A stretch of DNA of 64,000 nucleotides from Epiperipatus broadwayi (taxonomy: Eukaryota; Onychophora; Udeonychophora; Euonychophora; Peripatidae): the NCBI GenBank assembly GCA_028023455.1, contig JAQFVV010006199.1, positions 4,230,972 through 4,294,971 on the forward strand, in the 5' to 3' direction. The notes beneath the pieces were generated by a model. The model was not told the origin of the DNA. It made no database searches and saw only the letters and a program-made list of their open reading frames with translations. Position numbers and translations under genes: made by a program. Shown here piece by piece: positions 47,470-60,548 of the stretch (positions are counted from its first letter, which is position 1; every line of letters starts with the position of its first letter).

Positions 47470-50400
47470 ATTTATAATAAAATGGAAGATTTTGCTTTTT
47501 GAGCCATATCACTATAAGCACTAATATTTAGGTAAAAGTAAAACATCTTTAAACCAAAGTGGAGTATATTAGACATAAATCATTTCTCAGATCTTAGCAT
47601 AACAAATGTGTTTCAATAGTTTTGTAAGTTTACTAGCTCAGATTATATATAACTAATTTAGGATGGCAATTCACTCATCCTTGCATGAAATAGATGATGG
47701 GATGTGGTTATAATAATACTAAGAGATCACTAAATATTATAAAATCAATATTTATTTATGGCCTTTAAACAGTTAAACAGCTCATTAATTAAAACGTTGA
47801 TGACGATGATGATGATGATAATAATAACAATAATGACAAGGGTTTCAACTACAGCTCTAGGACTAAGCCTAAACATAAAACTAATTTTTATAAAGAAATT
47901 CATAATTATTGCTTAATTTTAGCATATTTACTTATATCTTAAATAACTAATATTCAACCATTGATGATGATGAATAATCACACTTAACCAAGACTACACT
48001 TAATGAAATATATATGCCTCGTTTAATAAAACAAACTAATATTTATTACTACATTTCTAACATATACATAAAAATTTCTAGATAAATATGAAAATTGACA
48101 TGAATAACAATAATAATAATTGATTATATAACAATCCTCAGATTAATTTTAAGTTCTTCCCCCTTTCCCTTCAAATGTATTTTGTATTAAGTTGGACGTC
48201 ACATTGACCATGAAAAGTATTTCAAGACAAAAAATATTATCTGCTCATTAGCACACATACTTTAAAAATCCAACATGTAAATAGAATGTAAAAAAAAATG
48301 TTAGTAAAATTGAAAGAGCAAGTTTTAGAAAAGAGTTTTAAATCATTATCTCCTCCCCCGTTCTTCTACCTCAGAAATGCTATACTTAACTTGAAACAAA
48401 ATAACCCAATATTCTAATACTACTCATTATTTCACATTCACTCACAATTATACACATATAAAATATCATTATGTATGTGCGTGTTTTATCCCATGATAAC
48501 AAAATATTATTTAAAACCAAAATAATAATATATTAGTTAAAACTAAAATCATAATACCATAAAAAAAATTGTTTTACACATTAATATTGTAAAATTAATA
48601 AACAAATCATTTTCATACATTCAAGATCATTTATGAAGCTCAAAGTTATTTTTAGTAAGACATTCTTGTTTTAATCGATCTGAATAGTCTTTAAAGGTTC
48701 TTTAAATAAAATATACCACTTTATTGCTAAAATGTTTCTTAAGACTGATATCATAAAGAAAATAGATATAAAAAGTCATATTACCGATCTTTTGTTTGTG
48801 GCGAATTTCCAAGGGTTCAAACTTGTCTTGTATAAGGTTTATATTTCTGCAGCTACCATTTCCGTCTTACTGGGAACAATCTCTTTCTTGAGGTGTATAA
48901 CTATTTGATGATGGTGACTCTATTGAGGTTATTTGCTTTAGTGGATAATTTGGAAATCATTATATTAATTTTTCTTCTCTTCCTGTCAAGCATGTGGATG
49001 AAATACAGCAGTTGTTTTCACATTTATAAATTTTCTTGAGTTTAAAATCAGTTGTTGTAACAATTAATTGGACTTGATGATTAATATTTATCAGTAGATT
49101 AATTCATCTTCTTTGAATGCAGGTGAATGCTTTCTTCCTTCTATTAAAACATCTTATTTCTCTGGTCAGTTGAAAGGTGTAGAATATTATTTTAGACACA
49201 TCTTTTCTTTCCTATGTGATGTGCAGCTTCCCCAGATGGTCCGGAACCGATGGGACATACATATAATTTTTCTAGCCAGACATTTCTTATATTTTCAGCA
49301 TTCAATTGGATAGTTTAATAATCTGAATCATAAACAATAATCCTAATAATAATTCAAGACAGCTTTTTATATCCAATTTTTAGCTAACTTAACCAATCAG
49401 AGATAGCATCACTTGCTATTTTTGGACAAATTTGTTTTAATTAGATCTCTAATTTATTTTCAGCTATATTATTTTTCAACTGAAAAGTTTAATCCTTTTT
49501 CCAGACACTTTTGTTTAAAAAAAAATAGACTCAATCCTTATTTCCTTTCTTTTCTCTTTTTTTTTTTCTTTCTTTTTAACATCCAGGTAACACTTCAAAT
49601 CTTTGAGCTTCCTTCTTTAGATCTTGAGATAAGACAATTAGAGCTCTGACCCATTATAAGCTTCCAAAGTGAAACAATCATTTACAAAAAAAAATTGCTA
49701 CAAAGATTGATATCTGATTAAACAGATTTCCTCTTTTAACAAACAATTGTACAAAAAAAATAATTTGACAGATTTAATACTTCCTTTTCTTTCAATATTT
49801 AGGAAATGTAAATTTTTGTATGTAATGTACACACATCCTTCATTCTTTCAAATCATTCATAAACTAACCTTAAATAATATGATTGCTAGCTTAGTAATTA
49901 TAACCCAATTATTTAATTAAGTCTGTAACTTTTAAATCCCAATTATAATTAAAGAAAAGCAAAATAAAAATAAAAGTATAGAATAAAATATTAGAATTGA
50001 TCAAGCATAGGTTAGTTTTAAAGAAAGTTAAAATGTTGAATATTTGAAATATAAAACAATTAAATAATTTACACATACACTGCCTATACGTATGTATTAT
50101 AACTTTGCTTTTTAACAGAAAATTTAAATATTAAATAGTTTAAATGTGTGTATTACCTTTCTATCAACACACAAACAAATAAAGCATATAATTGTTGACC
50201 CACTCTCTTTCTGTTTAAAGCTTTTAGAATTTTGATCTGGTAGGGTTTGAACTTGGATGCCCTACAGCTTCATTTATGATTATATAAAAATTTGATGATG
50301 ATTTTTGGTTTACCTTTTCTACATGCACATTACTATAAATTTAGCTAGTGACTAAATTGTAATGGCACAATATATATTATTATTATTATTCTTTATGTAC

Positions 50401-51140
50401 TTTTATCCTTTTCATTTAATTAAATAATCTCAGCCGTGTCATTATTGTTTTGTTTTTTTCTTTTATTTTTTTTTCATTTATCTTAAAGCATGTTTTTGTT
50501 TATATTTTTATATTCAGCTTGCTATTTAATTCATCATTTAAGCTTTGGATTTAATTATATTTACATTTATTTTATTCAGTTTGCTGTTTATAAAAAAAGT
50601 TTTACCCAGTTCCTATTTAATTATCCATCTTGCCATTTAATTTAAAACTGAAGATATCTATATTTTTGTGCATATTTTTCATATTGTGATTCTTATTTTG
50701 CACATATAGTTTCAACATGTGAGTTATAGTCAACTAATATTTAAACTTTATTTTAAAAATGGAAGATTTTTTTTATTTTTTTTTATTTCTACTTAATTCT
50801 TATACTTCCATTTTGCTTAATCTTGCTTTTCTCATGGTGAACATTGATTTATTGTACTTTCAAAGTTTGGATTACAAAATACTTTTTGCATGCAATTCTT
50901 CTTCTTACTATGGATATCCTTTGTTTGATTTATGACTTTCACATTTACTATTTGATTTTGTTCCTTTTTTTAATTTTATCATGTACTGATTATTTACTTA
51001 TTGACTTTTTTGCTAATCTGAATTTTTATATATAACTTTCATATTCACTTTGGCTATTCCATTTTATTTCCTTTTTAACCTTACCTTGCTGACTGTCTTC
51101 GATTATTTTTTACAACATTCTAATTCTTTATTCTCTATCC
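47470..51140. other. AT-rich DNA with weak exon-like and SINE-like patches
   Basis: Near 48860-49030 and 49100-49313 (plus strand) two open stretches follow acceptor-like TTTATATTTCTGCAG and ATCTTCTTTGAATGCAG. Their translations include YHFRLTGNNLFLE and CDVQLPQMVRNRWDIH. No donor, partner exon or known family supports them. A minus-strand B-box-like AAGTTCAAACCC lies near 50242-50254. A short GAT/GAC-repeat tract lies at about 47797-47830. Confidence 0.3.
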
Positions 51141-51146
51141 AACTCT

Positions 51147-51148
<2 letters not shown>

Positions 51149-51216
<68 letters not shown>
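51149..51216. repeat. (AT)n microsatellite
   Basis: An uninterrupted AT array of about 66 bp lies directly beside the tail end of a minus-strand SINE copy, 51220-51495. Microsatellite growth at the 3' tail of a SINE is common. Confidence 0.95.
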
Positions 51217-51219
<3 letters not shown>

Positions 51220-51220
<1 letters not shown>

Positions 51221-51495
51221 ATAATTATATGTTGGAGTATTTCCATCATTGAACATTAAATATTAAATCCTTTTAGAAAAATTCAAATTTTATTTAAACT
51301 TTCCAAATACATTTAAATATTCATAATACCACACACCTTAGTATATAATACAATGTTTCAAGTGGTATTATTCTCTTCTTCAAATGTTTCTGGCATGACT
51401 AGTGACAGTAACTAGAATGGTAAACAATGCTGAGCTTTTAAATTTATGAATATTGAATTTAAATGACATCCTAACAACTAGGCTATTCTTTTAAA
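51220..51495 (-). mobile_element. SINE copy B (tRNA-headed family), minus strand
   Basis: On the minus strand the copy begins with a degenerate tRNA head (A-box-like TAGCCTAGTTGTTAGGATG near 51485-51465) and continues through a shared body TTTGAAGAAGAGAATAATAC (near 51382-51363). It ends in a tail with AAATAAAATTTGAATTTTTC and a conserved GATGGAAATACTCCAACATA end near 51230. The whole order matches the copy at 61830-62080, and the tail matches 54012-54176. The B box is lost, so this copy is probably no longer transcribed. Confidence 0.65.
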
Positions 51496-53933
51496 GGCAA
51501 TAGTCAGTAGAAAGTTTATATACTTATCTATGAAAATCTCCAGATTTCTCTACTTTTTCTTAAAAGCAGGATTAATTAATGACTTCCAGATCTCATATAT
51601 TATCACACTAATAAAATGAAGTAAAAATAAATTGGAAAAAAATATAGATCTTAGTTATCTATTTTTTACATAAATTCTTTTAATAAGAGAATTATCAATT
51701 TATCAATGTGCTTTTGTTATTAAACATGAACAATGTTAGCAAAAATTTAGTCATTAATGTCATTTAAAAAATGATGAATTGTATCCTGAAATATGATAGA
51801 ATATTTAAAAAAAATCAAAATTTTACTTGTATTTATAAAAACAAAATAAATATTGGTAATATAGTGTAGAATGCTTGAAAATAATTTAGAAAATATGTAC
51901 ATTATTTAAAACAAGCTTTATAGTAATTTTTATTTAATGTTCTCATAATAATAATAAAAAAATTCCAAGGCAAAAATGCCTGTCATCAAAAGCACAAATA
52001 ATATCAGCTAAAACACAAACAAGTACTGTTTTATTCATTATATAATTAAAAATAAAATTTGATTATACGCAGTAATAAAATGCTCTAAAGGTAAATTTTA
52101 AAATGTTTATATTATTTTTAAAATGGCTTACTTACCTAATTTTATTTTTAAAAAATTTCAGTAATAGAATTATTAATTTTTTAAAATTCTTCAATAGCAA
52201 AAACAGTATCAGCAAAAATATATTCTTTTACTTTTTTAAAATTACATGTTACACTGTATTTTTATTTAAAAAATGAGGGGTCATTTTTTTAATGTAATAG
52301 CATAGTAAAAAAATCAGTTTACTAGTTATGTTTATTAGAAAAAAATAATAACATTGATAACATAATATAAAAAATTATAAAAAATAAATTAGAAAATGTA
52401 CACTGTTAACTTAAGTAATATTTACTAAGGCTGTAACCTCAAGAATATGCGTGCTTAATGTTTTATTTTAATTTAACAAATTGTGATTTAATATTTAGAA
52501 ATGGTGATTCATATCCTGTTACAATATATCAATAGTATTTAATATAATAACATATTAACACATCAGTATCTTAAACAGGCAAAATTCTCTATACATATTG
52601 CCTCTCAGTGCAAATTTTGCCTGTTTGAATAACAGTTAAGAACAAGCATAAGAAATGATGATCATGTGATGTTTATTGGCCTAACATCAGTATTTCATCT
52701 TCCTTTATTATTGCTTTATGACCATTATTCTTTTTTAAAGCAACACATATTTAAGTAAATGATCATCTTTTATAAGCTATAATTATTTTAACTGAATGTA
52801 ATAAAGTAATTAAATATTTACTCACTCAAATAAATGAGAATCCAAATATTTTAAAATATTTAAAATAATGTGTGTGTCCATCTTAAACAATTATAAGAAG
52901 ATAATATTATTGCTTTATTTTATTTCATTAGGTCTAATAACTATCTTGGATTTCTAGGTATATTATTAGCAATTGTGAAAATTAATTACTGTCTCATTCA
53001 TATATTTTAAATATGAAAGTTAAGTTTAAATCTTTATTATTATTTTAAAACATGTTTATTTTTTATTTTCACCTATTTATTAATATTTTAATTTGGCACA
53101 TAATTATCTATATTTCAAGCAACACATTAAAAATTTTAATTTTAACAATAAACATTAAATATATTTATTAATATTCTATTTTCTTTCCAGAATATTCCAT
53201 TGCCTTTTGTCAATTACTATTTTAAGAATGTGACCAGATTTCATAAAATGAGAACACTAAATAAATTTTAGAAATTAAATTCAAAAATAAAATATGTTTA
53301 CATTTAAATCTCATACTTTAATTTAATACAATAATGTATAAAAAATTATATTGCATAATCACATGAATGCTTTTAACCACGGCAATAGTAATAAAATAAT
53401 TAGTCTTATATTTAAGTTTATGTTTTTGTTTTCTTTAGAGGGAGTTAAAAATTCATTTAAAAACAACAAACATTTAATGCATTCTGCTTATTTAGAAAAT
53501 AAAAAAAGCTCTCACTGGTTAAAAATCTGTTTCAAAAATTGTGGTTCTATTTCTAATCTAATGATGACAGTGAGATCAGTTTTTATCTAAATAGCAAAGA
53601 ATCATCTCATAATCTAAATATAACCTTTTGCAGTAATAGATTAAAACACAATCCTATCTTATGCTCCTTAAACGTAATTGGGTCATAGTCTATCTTATTT
53701 TCTTCATTTATATAAGATTAAATCAAAATTAATTTCTAAAATAAACCCCTTTGAAAGTTTATTGGTACTATTTAAAGTTGTGATGCAAGTAGTTTACAAG
53801 CAGCTTTCTTAATACAATCATATTCTGCTGTCATGTATCTCTATATGGAAAAACTTCTGGATATTGGCATATTCAAATCTACTTTTTTGTTAATGGCTTC
53901 CTATTACTCTTCCAGATATTAGATGATATTAAA

Positions 53934-54176
53934 TTTATATGTTGGACTATTTCCATTATCTAATATGAGTATTAAATGTCTTTAGAAAAAATTAACTTTA
54001 TTTAAATATTCCACCTGAAGAAGAGAGGAGAATAATACATCTCAAAATGTTGTGCATAGCTAACTTGTGTGCTATTACTAACAATTGAATATATTTGGAA
54101 TATTTTAATAAAGTCAAATTTTTCTAAAGACATTTAATACTTATATTAGATTATGGAAATAGTCCAATATATAAAT
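53934..54176. repeat. Inverted pair of SINE tails (copies C and D)
   Basis: A minus-orientation tail at 53934-54012 is nearly the reverse complement of the plus-orientation tail at 54097-54176, with arms of about 79 bp. Between them, 54013-54096 carries the body of the plus copy (CCTGAAGAAGAGAGGAGAAT onward). Both tails end with the same GGACTATTTCC / GGAAATAGTCC word seen in copy B. The tRNA head is absent on both. The arrangement could arise by insertion of one copy into or beside another, or by inverted duplication. Confidence 0.65.
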
Positions 54177-54638
54177 ACAACTAAAATACCATCATCACAA
54201 ACCTTCAGGAAAACATTAGAAGATATGTTTTCTCACACAAAATAAATAAAAAGGTATTAAGCAAATTAGATTAGACAGTAACTTGAATAAAGTTTCACTA
54301 AGATTCTTTTTTTGAATGTTCAACCAAAAATCTAAAATCAGAGAATTATGGAATAAAAAGTAGCTTTCTTATAATATTCCAAACAAATTTCTTTTTTTTC
54401 AAATCCAGCAATAAAGACATCTGGATTTGATTTTCTTAAAGACAACTTGAATTTCAGCAACAGATTTGGGTTAACCCAGTATAATTTCACTCATGTTTAT
54501 AAATAGAATTTAACAGCCCCTGTTTTAGGTAAATATGGGCATTCACAAACCATGAACTTTGTAATTAATGACTGTTGAATCTATAGCACAGTGTCAATAT
54601 ATACAGTTTTTTTTAGAATTTTTTTTTTATATGTCAAA

Positions 54639-54710
54639 TGCATTGACCGGGAAGTGAACCCGGGCCAGCTGCTTGGAAGGCAGCTATGCTAACCACAAGG
54701 CCACCAATGC
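54639..54710 (-). tRNA. tRNA-Gly(UCC)-like sequence, probably a pseudogene
   Basis: On the minus strand a 72-nt tRNA-shaped sequence has a seven-pair acceptor stem (GCATTGG with TCAATGC, one G-U pair), anticodon arm GCTGCCTTCCAAGCAG with anticodon TCC (glycine), a CCGGG/CCCGG T-stem and an A discriminator. It matches the usual length and layout of eukaryotic tRNA-Gly(UCC). The T-loop reads TTCACTT instead of TTCGATT, which removes the invariant A58 and spoils the B box. Two D-stem pairs are also broken. No run of four T follows within 20 bases; an A-rich stretch does. A retroposed or decayed tRNA gene is most likely. Confidence 0.75.
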
Positions 54711-55916
54711 TTGACTCTAATAGTCAAATTGCTAAAAGCAATCCATATGCTAAATAAATATTGAGCATCATTTGGATATAAGATCCTTGAAATTTAAATT
54801 TACTTTTCAATTTTTTTTTACATTTTTTGGAAGACAAATGTTTTTTTTTTCTGGAACAACAACATTGAAAATAGTTTACAAAAGGATACCTGAAATTTAT
54901 ATTCATTTCTCTATAGACTTTTATTATAAATAGTATAAATGGTGGCATGTATACCATTGGCTTTTTTGAATCTTTTTAAATATAAATAAACAATAAGATC
55001 TGGTTAATAAAGTAATGGGTTTGAGATTATTTAGTATATCATTTACTAATTACAGCTTACAATAAAATATAATGTGAATAGGGGAGTCGTCTATTCCAGA
55101 TCCAAAGTTTAGACCAATGAAACTATTCAAAACAACTATTTATTACAAAATCTATACATTTCAATTTAATTGCTATACATATTATATACAGTTATATTTA
55201 AATGAAGACTAAAATTCAACTTTTAAAAGTATAAAATAAAAATGCAAACAAACTTACAAATATCCTAATAAAAATTCACAGATTTCAGAATTTTTTTTTT
55301 TTGTAAATTCTTCAAGATAATGTTCATTAATGATTTGTTTGCACCAGAAACTTCACCATGTTTTATAATATTATGCAATCCAATTTTCCCCTGAATCTGA
55401 TGAATAATACTTTGCTGATAAAAAAAACTCCTTCATAGTTATCAAATTCCTTTCACAAATAATTACTTCATTGATGCTGTCATTTATTATTTGTTTTTCA
55501 TTAGTACATATTTATAAAAGAGTTTTCATTTGTTCCATGATGTTACAAAGTAAACTGCTCAATCTTCCTTTTGCTATCAGCAATTTTTAAATCATTATTA
55601 TTTTTTTAAATGAAGTAAGTCATTGATTTAACTGTTATATTTGAAACTTAAATTACTAATCTTTTTTTTTTACTATTTTTCTGATTCATTATTAAAATTA
55701 ATATTTATAAATATTCAAAAAATAATTAAAACATTTTATAAAGATTAATAAATTTCAGAAGAAAACAAAACAATAAAATGATCACAAAACATGATATCAG
55801 ACACTTTATTCAAAACTAAAATGCTCTGAAAAGTCTTATGTATGTGATTACTATATCAGCCAGTAGAGGTCATTGTAAAATTGATTATTTTAGCCAATTG
55901 GCATTTTCTAATTTAA

Positions 55917-56663
55917 CCCTTTTCCCGCGCTCGACGAGGCTCCTCGTCGACATCTGAAATCACTCTAACTCAGTTGGTTTTCATACGAAAAAATTCGTTA
56001 AATACGTATTGAATTCGTTTTTAAAAGTTCTGTACGATGGTGACATCTTCCGATTTATTTTAGAAGTAAAAAATAGAAAAAAAACGCATTTAAACCTAAA
56101 CAAAGAAGGAACATTATTTGTGATTGGTTCTTAGCATGCTCTCAGCCGAAAAAGACATTCTGATTGGCTGGAAAGAACAAAGAAACTGCCTGATCAAAGA
56201 AAATAAAGAAAAACGCTGAGATTTTCATTTCGAATACGATTTAAATTATTATTAAATAATATTTATGGAAATTAAACATAATTTTCAGAGAGAATAATAA
56301 AAAAACAAAATTATTTTCGAAAAATATTGAAGATTTTAGTATAAATATTGAAGTTGTAATAAAAAGAAATATTTACTTTTCTATAACGTAAAAGTTGATC
56401 TTTTTGTTTACATTATAACTTTTATGTTGCCGATATTCAATATCTTAGAATAAATAAATAGCAATTTATTTTTGAAAAAACTTTCGTTGTCTTCACAACC
56501 TTAAAAATTAATTATATACTTTTTATAAACGTATCTGAGTTGAATTTAATATTATAGGCGAATATGTTTTAACAATAGGCTTTGACTTCAGTTTGTGAGT
56601 TGGCCAATTAAAAGATTTGATTTTTATCTGATACAACCAATGATAAAATTAGCGGTTTAAGGG
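55917..56663. mobile_element. piggyBac-like non-autonomous element (747 bp) with TTAA target sites
   Basis: The element starts CCCTTTTCCCGC and ends GCGGTTTAAGGG, which form imperfect terminal inverted repeats of about 12 bp. TTAA lies directly outside each end (55913-55916 and 56664-56667). TTAA target duplication plus CCC...GGG termini is the signature of the piggyBac superfamily. A perfect 20-bp palindrome TCGACGAGGCTCCTCGTCGA lies 14 bases inside the left end. The interior is richer in G+C and CpG than its flanks and has no transposase frame, so it must have been mobilised in trans. Its strand orientation cannot be set. Confidence 0.8.
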
Positions 56664-56667
56664 TTAA

Positions 56668-57600
56668 TGATTATATATTTAACTTTTAGATTCCCATTAT
56701 TTTTATTGTAAACTTGCTTCAAAAATATTTTTTGACTTCAATATTACACATCTTTCAAATTCTACATTTATAATATGTAGTGAAAATTATTACAGTATAT
56801 GCACCTAGAAGAATACTTTTTTAAAATGTACTATATTTTTACTGCCAGAGATTTAGCAATTTTATATTTAGTGCTTAAATTTTGGACATTTTTTTAAATA
56901 GTGAATTCAAATTTTTTATTGATATATATTTATCAACCTTCAAACTCTTATAGTTAAAATTATACTTGAAATTAAAATACCAAAAAATATTGATATTTTT
57001 ATATTTTTGGAGTAAAATCTTGATTTAGGAAAATTTTAACAGATGTTAGCAAAAAAGAGGGAGAGAGAGAAAGAGATAGAGAAATTTTAATATTTTAGAA
57101 ATCTATTTGCATTTAACTGTTAGTTAGCTTATTTTTACATATTCAAAACTTTATATGAATTTCAAAAAAATCAATTAAAGTCAAAAAATTGATTATTTTT
57201 TTGAGTTATAATGAATAGTAGATATATGTCAGATAATTCTACAGATGCCTATAAAATGGTTGTATTAAGACTTTTTTTAATTAAGCATTGATTTATCAGG
57301 ATTTAATTAACATTCTACAAATAACTCTTGTCTAGCACAATTTTAAGCACTCATAATTTTTAGTGCTTTTTTTAAAAAATGCAAGTGTTCAAATTTATGC
57401 TATTTTTAGTTTTATTTTAATTAAATCTGTTTTGAATAAAATTAATTATTCTATTTTATCAAATAAAATGTATTAATTAATTTATTATTTTGTATATGAA
57501 ATGCATTTACATACTCACATTCATATACATTTCTATTACACATCTATAAAATATAATTTAATTTTGGAATATACCTTTAAAAATATACTTGTGTGATTAT
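56668..57600. other. AT-rich spacer
   Basis: No gene or transposon was recognised. A short GA-rich tract lies at about 57056-57080. Confidence 0.5.
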
Positions 57601-57614
57601 ATACTAATAATCTA

Positions 57615-58549
57615 TTATTTCCTTCAAAACACACCTCTTGTATATCTACCCAATGACTAAAATAGCATTCCCATCCCTGAAAAAATAAAGACTGGAACTC
57701 ATTTTAGGAATATTAAGTACTTGACATCTTTTTGAATATAGGTTATATTAGAAGTCATCAATTTTTCAGTGTAGCATTTTAATATTTGAAATAGGCAGCT
57801 AACTCAGATTAATAAACAAAATGAGCTAATTGTATTATTATTTTTTTGGTTAGAAAATCCTATCTATGAAAGCACTAGGACTTGGTGCATTATTATGATG
57901 AATGATCTACTTTTCAATTCATTTCAAACTTTTTTTTCAAACAAAATATTATGATTTCTTCAATATGTTTAAATATCATTGTTGGTTGATTGCTTGCCCT
58001 GTTTAATAAATTCATAGTTGATTTTTTTTTGTAGGTAAAAAAACACATCAGCAAGAGCTTAAATTGTGAAAATAACTACTTTTTTTAAAACACAATCAAT
58101 CTGAAGATTTTCACTGCATGCTATTTTAATCTGTTATAGGGTCATGTTACTGTTAAAATTAGATGTGAATTTAATAAAAAAATTAATCACAATTTTAAAG
58201 CTGATGATGTTTCCTTTCATCATCTAAAATTGAGGCATAAACATTGCATAAATCATTCACGTGCCCATTTTTTTAAAAATTAGTCTGTTTCTCAAAGAGC
58301 ATGTACTTTTTTACATTTATCAATCTCACACTTAATTGTTTATCAGTATCATATTTGCACTCTATTCATATTAATACCAGTCATTGTTATTTTTGGCTAA
58401 TCATTTTTGAGGTCACCCAAACATCCTGAACCTTTTCATAGCTTCTTTATATTATGTCATTTCTAACAGTTGTAACTTTCATAGCATTTTTTCTAATTTC
58501 TACATAAAATTTGATGTTAACACACTTCTCAAAATTTTGATCATCTATT
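57615..58549 (-). pseudogene. Nearly full-length dead mariner-family transposase
   Basis: Read on the minus strand, ordered fragments match mariner (DD34D) transposases over about 310 codons. They are: EKCVNIKFYVEIRKNA (N-terminal helix-turn-helix, near 58530-58480), NRVQI and DTDKQLSVRLIN (second helix-turn-helix, near 58365-58315), VYASILDDERKHHQL (near 58245-58200), YEFIKQGKQSTNN (the HYEFxPxGQTVN motif, near 58012-57975), IIHHNNAPSPSAF (the HHDNAPAHT motif, near 57903-57865), and FQGWECYFSHW...CFEGNN (the C-terminal W--RW--C---GDYFEGD signature, near 57690-57618). Spacing matches the family. The catalytic Asp of HHDN is Asn here, and many stops and frameshifts occur. Terminal inverted repeats were not found. 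Confidence 0.75.
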
Positions 58550-58559
58550 TTTACAAGTA

Positions 58560-60060
58560 CACAAACAGCCAAGTGCTAACTAATAATTAGTTCTATCAAT
58601 TTGTTTTAAATATGTTCAAATACAGATATTCAAATGATTTTGATATTATTATGTCATCAGTGACATGATGCATTCGTTTCAGGAATTAAATTGTCACACC
58701 AAATGATAATTAATAACAATTTATTGTTTTTTATAATATATACAGTGAAAAATACTATAATGAACTTTACCACTGTATGCAAATTATATAATGAATATTT
58801 CTCATTAATTATTATTTTTACAGTGATAACAAATATTTTGATATATTTTCCAGGGGAGTTTACTTACTCATTTATTTGTAGCTTTTTAAAAAAAAAATAT
58901 TCTGCTGCATACATAGAATAATTTTAATCACACTTCTGAAAATCCGAGTTAAAATCTGATTGACATTGTCATAAAAAATCCATTGCGAAATAGAAAAACT
59001 ATCAGTGGATGCAATTCTTACAATGAATACTATTTGGCGACCTAAAATATATATGCAAGATATTTCAGATATTCTGAAAAGTAGAATTAGAAAGTTGATT
59101 AACAACATCAAAAAAGAACGAATTTCCAAACATAAAAATGAAAACAATGTGATTTTTATTAGTATACGTTTGTTTATAATCTTAAATGATTGATTTTAGT
59201 TGTCACTATGAGTTAAAAACAAGAAAATACAATAAGAAAACAGAAAGTGATTTTCTTTAAATAAATTTGTTTAGGTTTTATTATTATATCAGATAAACAA
59301 TAGAATGTAACATCAAAAAAAAAATAATAAGCAAAAAATAATGATCATCTGAAATTAATAATCTATGAATTTTATTAATTTAAGTTTTGTTTACATTTTT
59401 ATTTTATACTTTTAAAACTTGAATTCAATTTTTCTTAAAATCGAACAATATAATATGTACAATATATTTTTGTTTTTATATTATAATGTTTTTATTTATA
59501 GGATTGTTTTAAGTGATAAGTTTTTGCTAAGCTATAGATATGAAACAAATTGTCATTAAGTACATGTGTTTTAATGTAAGCTACAAGAAATAAATGCTTT
59601 AATGAACGACCCTCAGAACCAATTATATTCATTATAGCAGATCCTAGTAAATTATTATTATATAAATAATATATTAAATTATTGTAAGTAAATGATACTA
59701 TTATATCTATAATACTAATTTTAAATCTTTGCATAAACCAACCCTCGCATATGTATGTATAAATGGATTATTCTCCTGTACATGAGGGGTCAGAATGACT
59801 AATATGTTAACATGGGTAGAATGACAATCTTGGCACTAACAAGGGCTTTGAACGTTCCATCATCAGATTTTCAATGAAATGGAATGCTAAAGAGTTGTGA
59901 GTTGGAATAGTTTGAAGCCTGTCCATTAAAGTATAAAGATTGGCTATCTTAATATAAAGCTGAGTACTGATTATATATATGTGTGAGGATAGTAATCTAG
60001 ACCAACTGATGATTGCTGGTTTAGCATGAAATATGTATATTGGTGATTATTTATCTTTTC
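58560..60060. other. AT-rich DNA without recognised genes
   Basis: No feature was supported. Open frames at 58691-59193 and 59492-59734 are Ile/Phe/Asn/Lys-rich and match nothing known. 59750-60060 is of somewhat higher complexity and may be the body of a repeat whose tRNA-like head lies at 60095. Confidence 0.4.
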
Positions 60061-60094
60061 AACATGTGTGTGATCAGGTGGGTCAGCAATATGA

Positions 60095-60141
60095 GATGGC
60101 ACTGAGAGTGGTGGGTCATGTGAAAGTCTGAGTTCGAACCC
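60095..60141 (+). repeat. tRNA-like promoter boxes of a probable SINE
   Basis: GATGGCACTGAGAGTGG (A-box-like, 60095-60111) is followed by GAGTTCGAACCC (60130-60141), an almost perfect B box. The spacing fits an internal polymerase III promoter. The higher-complexity sequence around it (59750-60190) suggests a SINE or tRNA-derived repeat. Full borders and target duplications were not resolved. Confidence 0.45.
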
Positions 60142-60548
60142 CAAATATATTACATATATAAATGCAGGTTTAAGCCTGTATAATGTATTAATAAACTATT
60201 TAAATAAATTACTTATTTCTCCCTCTGCCAATTTTTTTTCATCTTTATTCTATTTTTTTTCTTAAACATACATATTAGTATTCAATTTAGACCTCAAATA
60301 TTCAGTAATAGTCTCAATATATACTATAATATGCAGTTAATATTACCAAAAATATTTTTTTTAAAAATAGAATAGTGCAATTATAAGAAGTCAGTGAATT
60401 TATAGTACTCCAATGTAGGTGTATGAATATACAAAGATATTTTGAAGTTTATAAGTTTATATCAATTTCTCAATTTCTATAATCATCTCTTACTTTCAAC
60501 AAATGACTTTATATCACTTTTTTCATTGGATTACTTACTAAAATCTTT

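Noticed and set aside
48780-48850. B-box-like GGGTTCAAACTTG near 48.82 kb
   Set aside because: No A box or stem could be found at a workable distance; an isolated match to a short consensus.
49113-49313. 66-codon frame after a CTTTGAATGCAG acceptor
   Set aside because: There is no donor, no family match and the competing frames look equally protein-like; left as part of an unannotated stretch.
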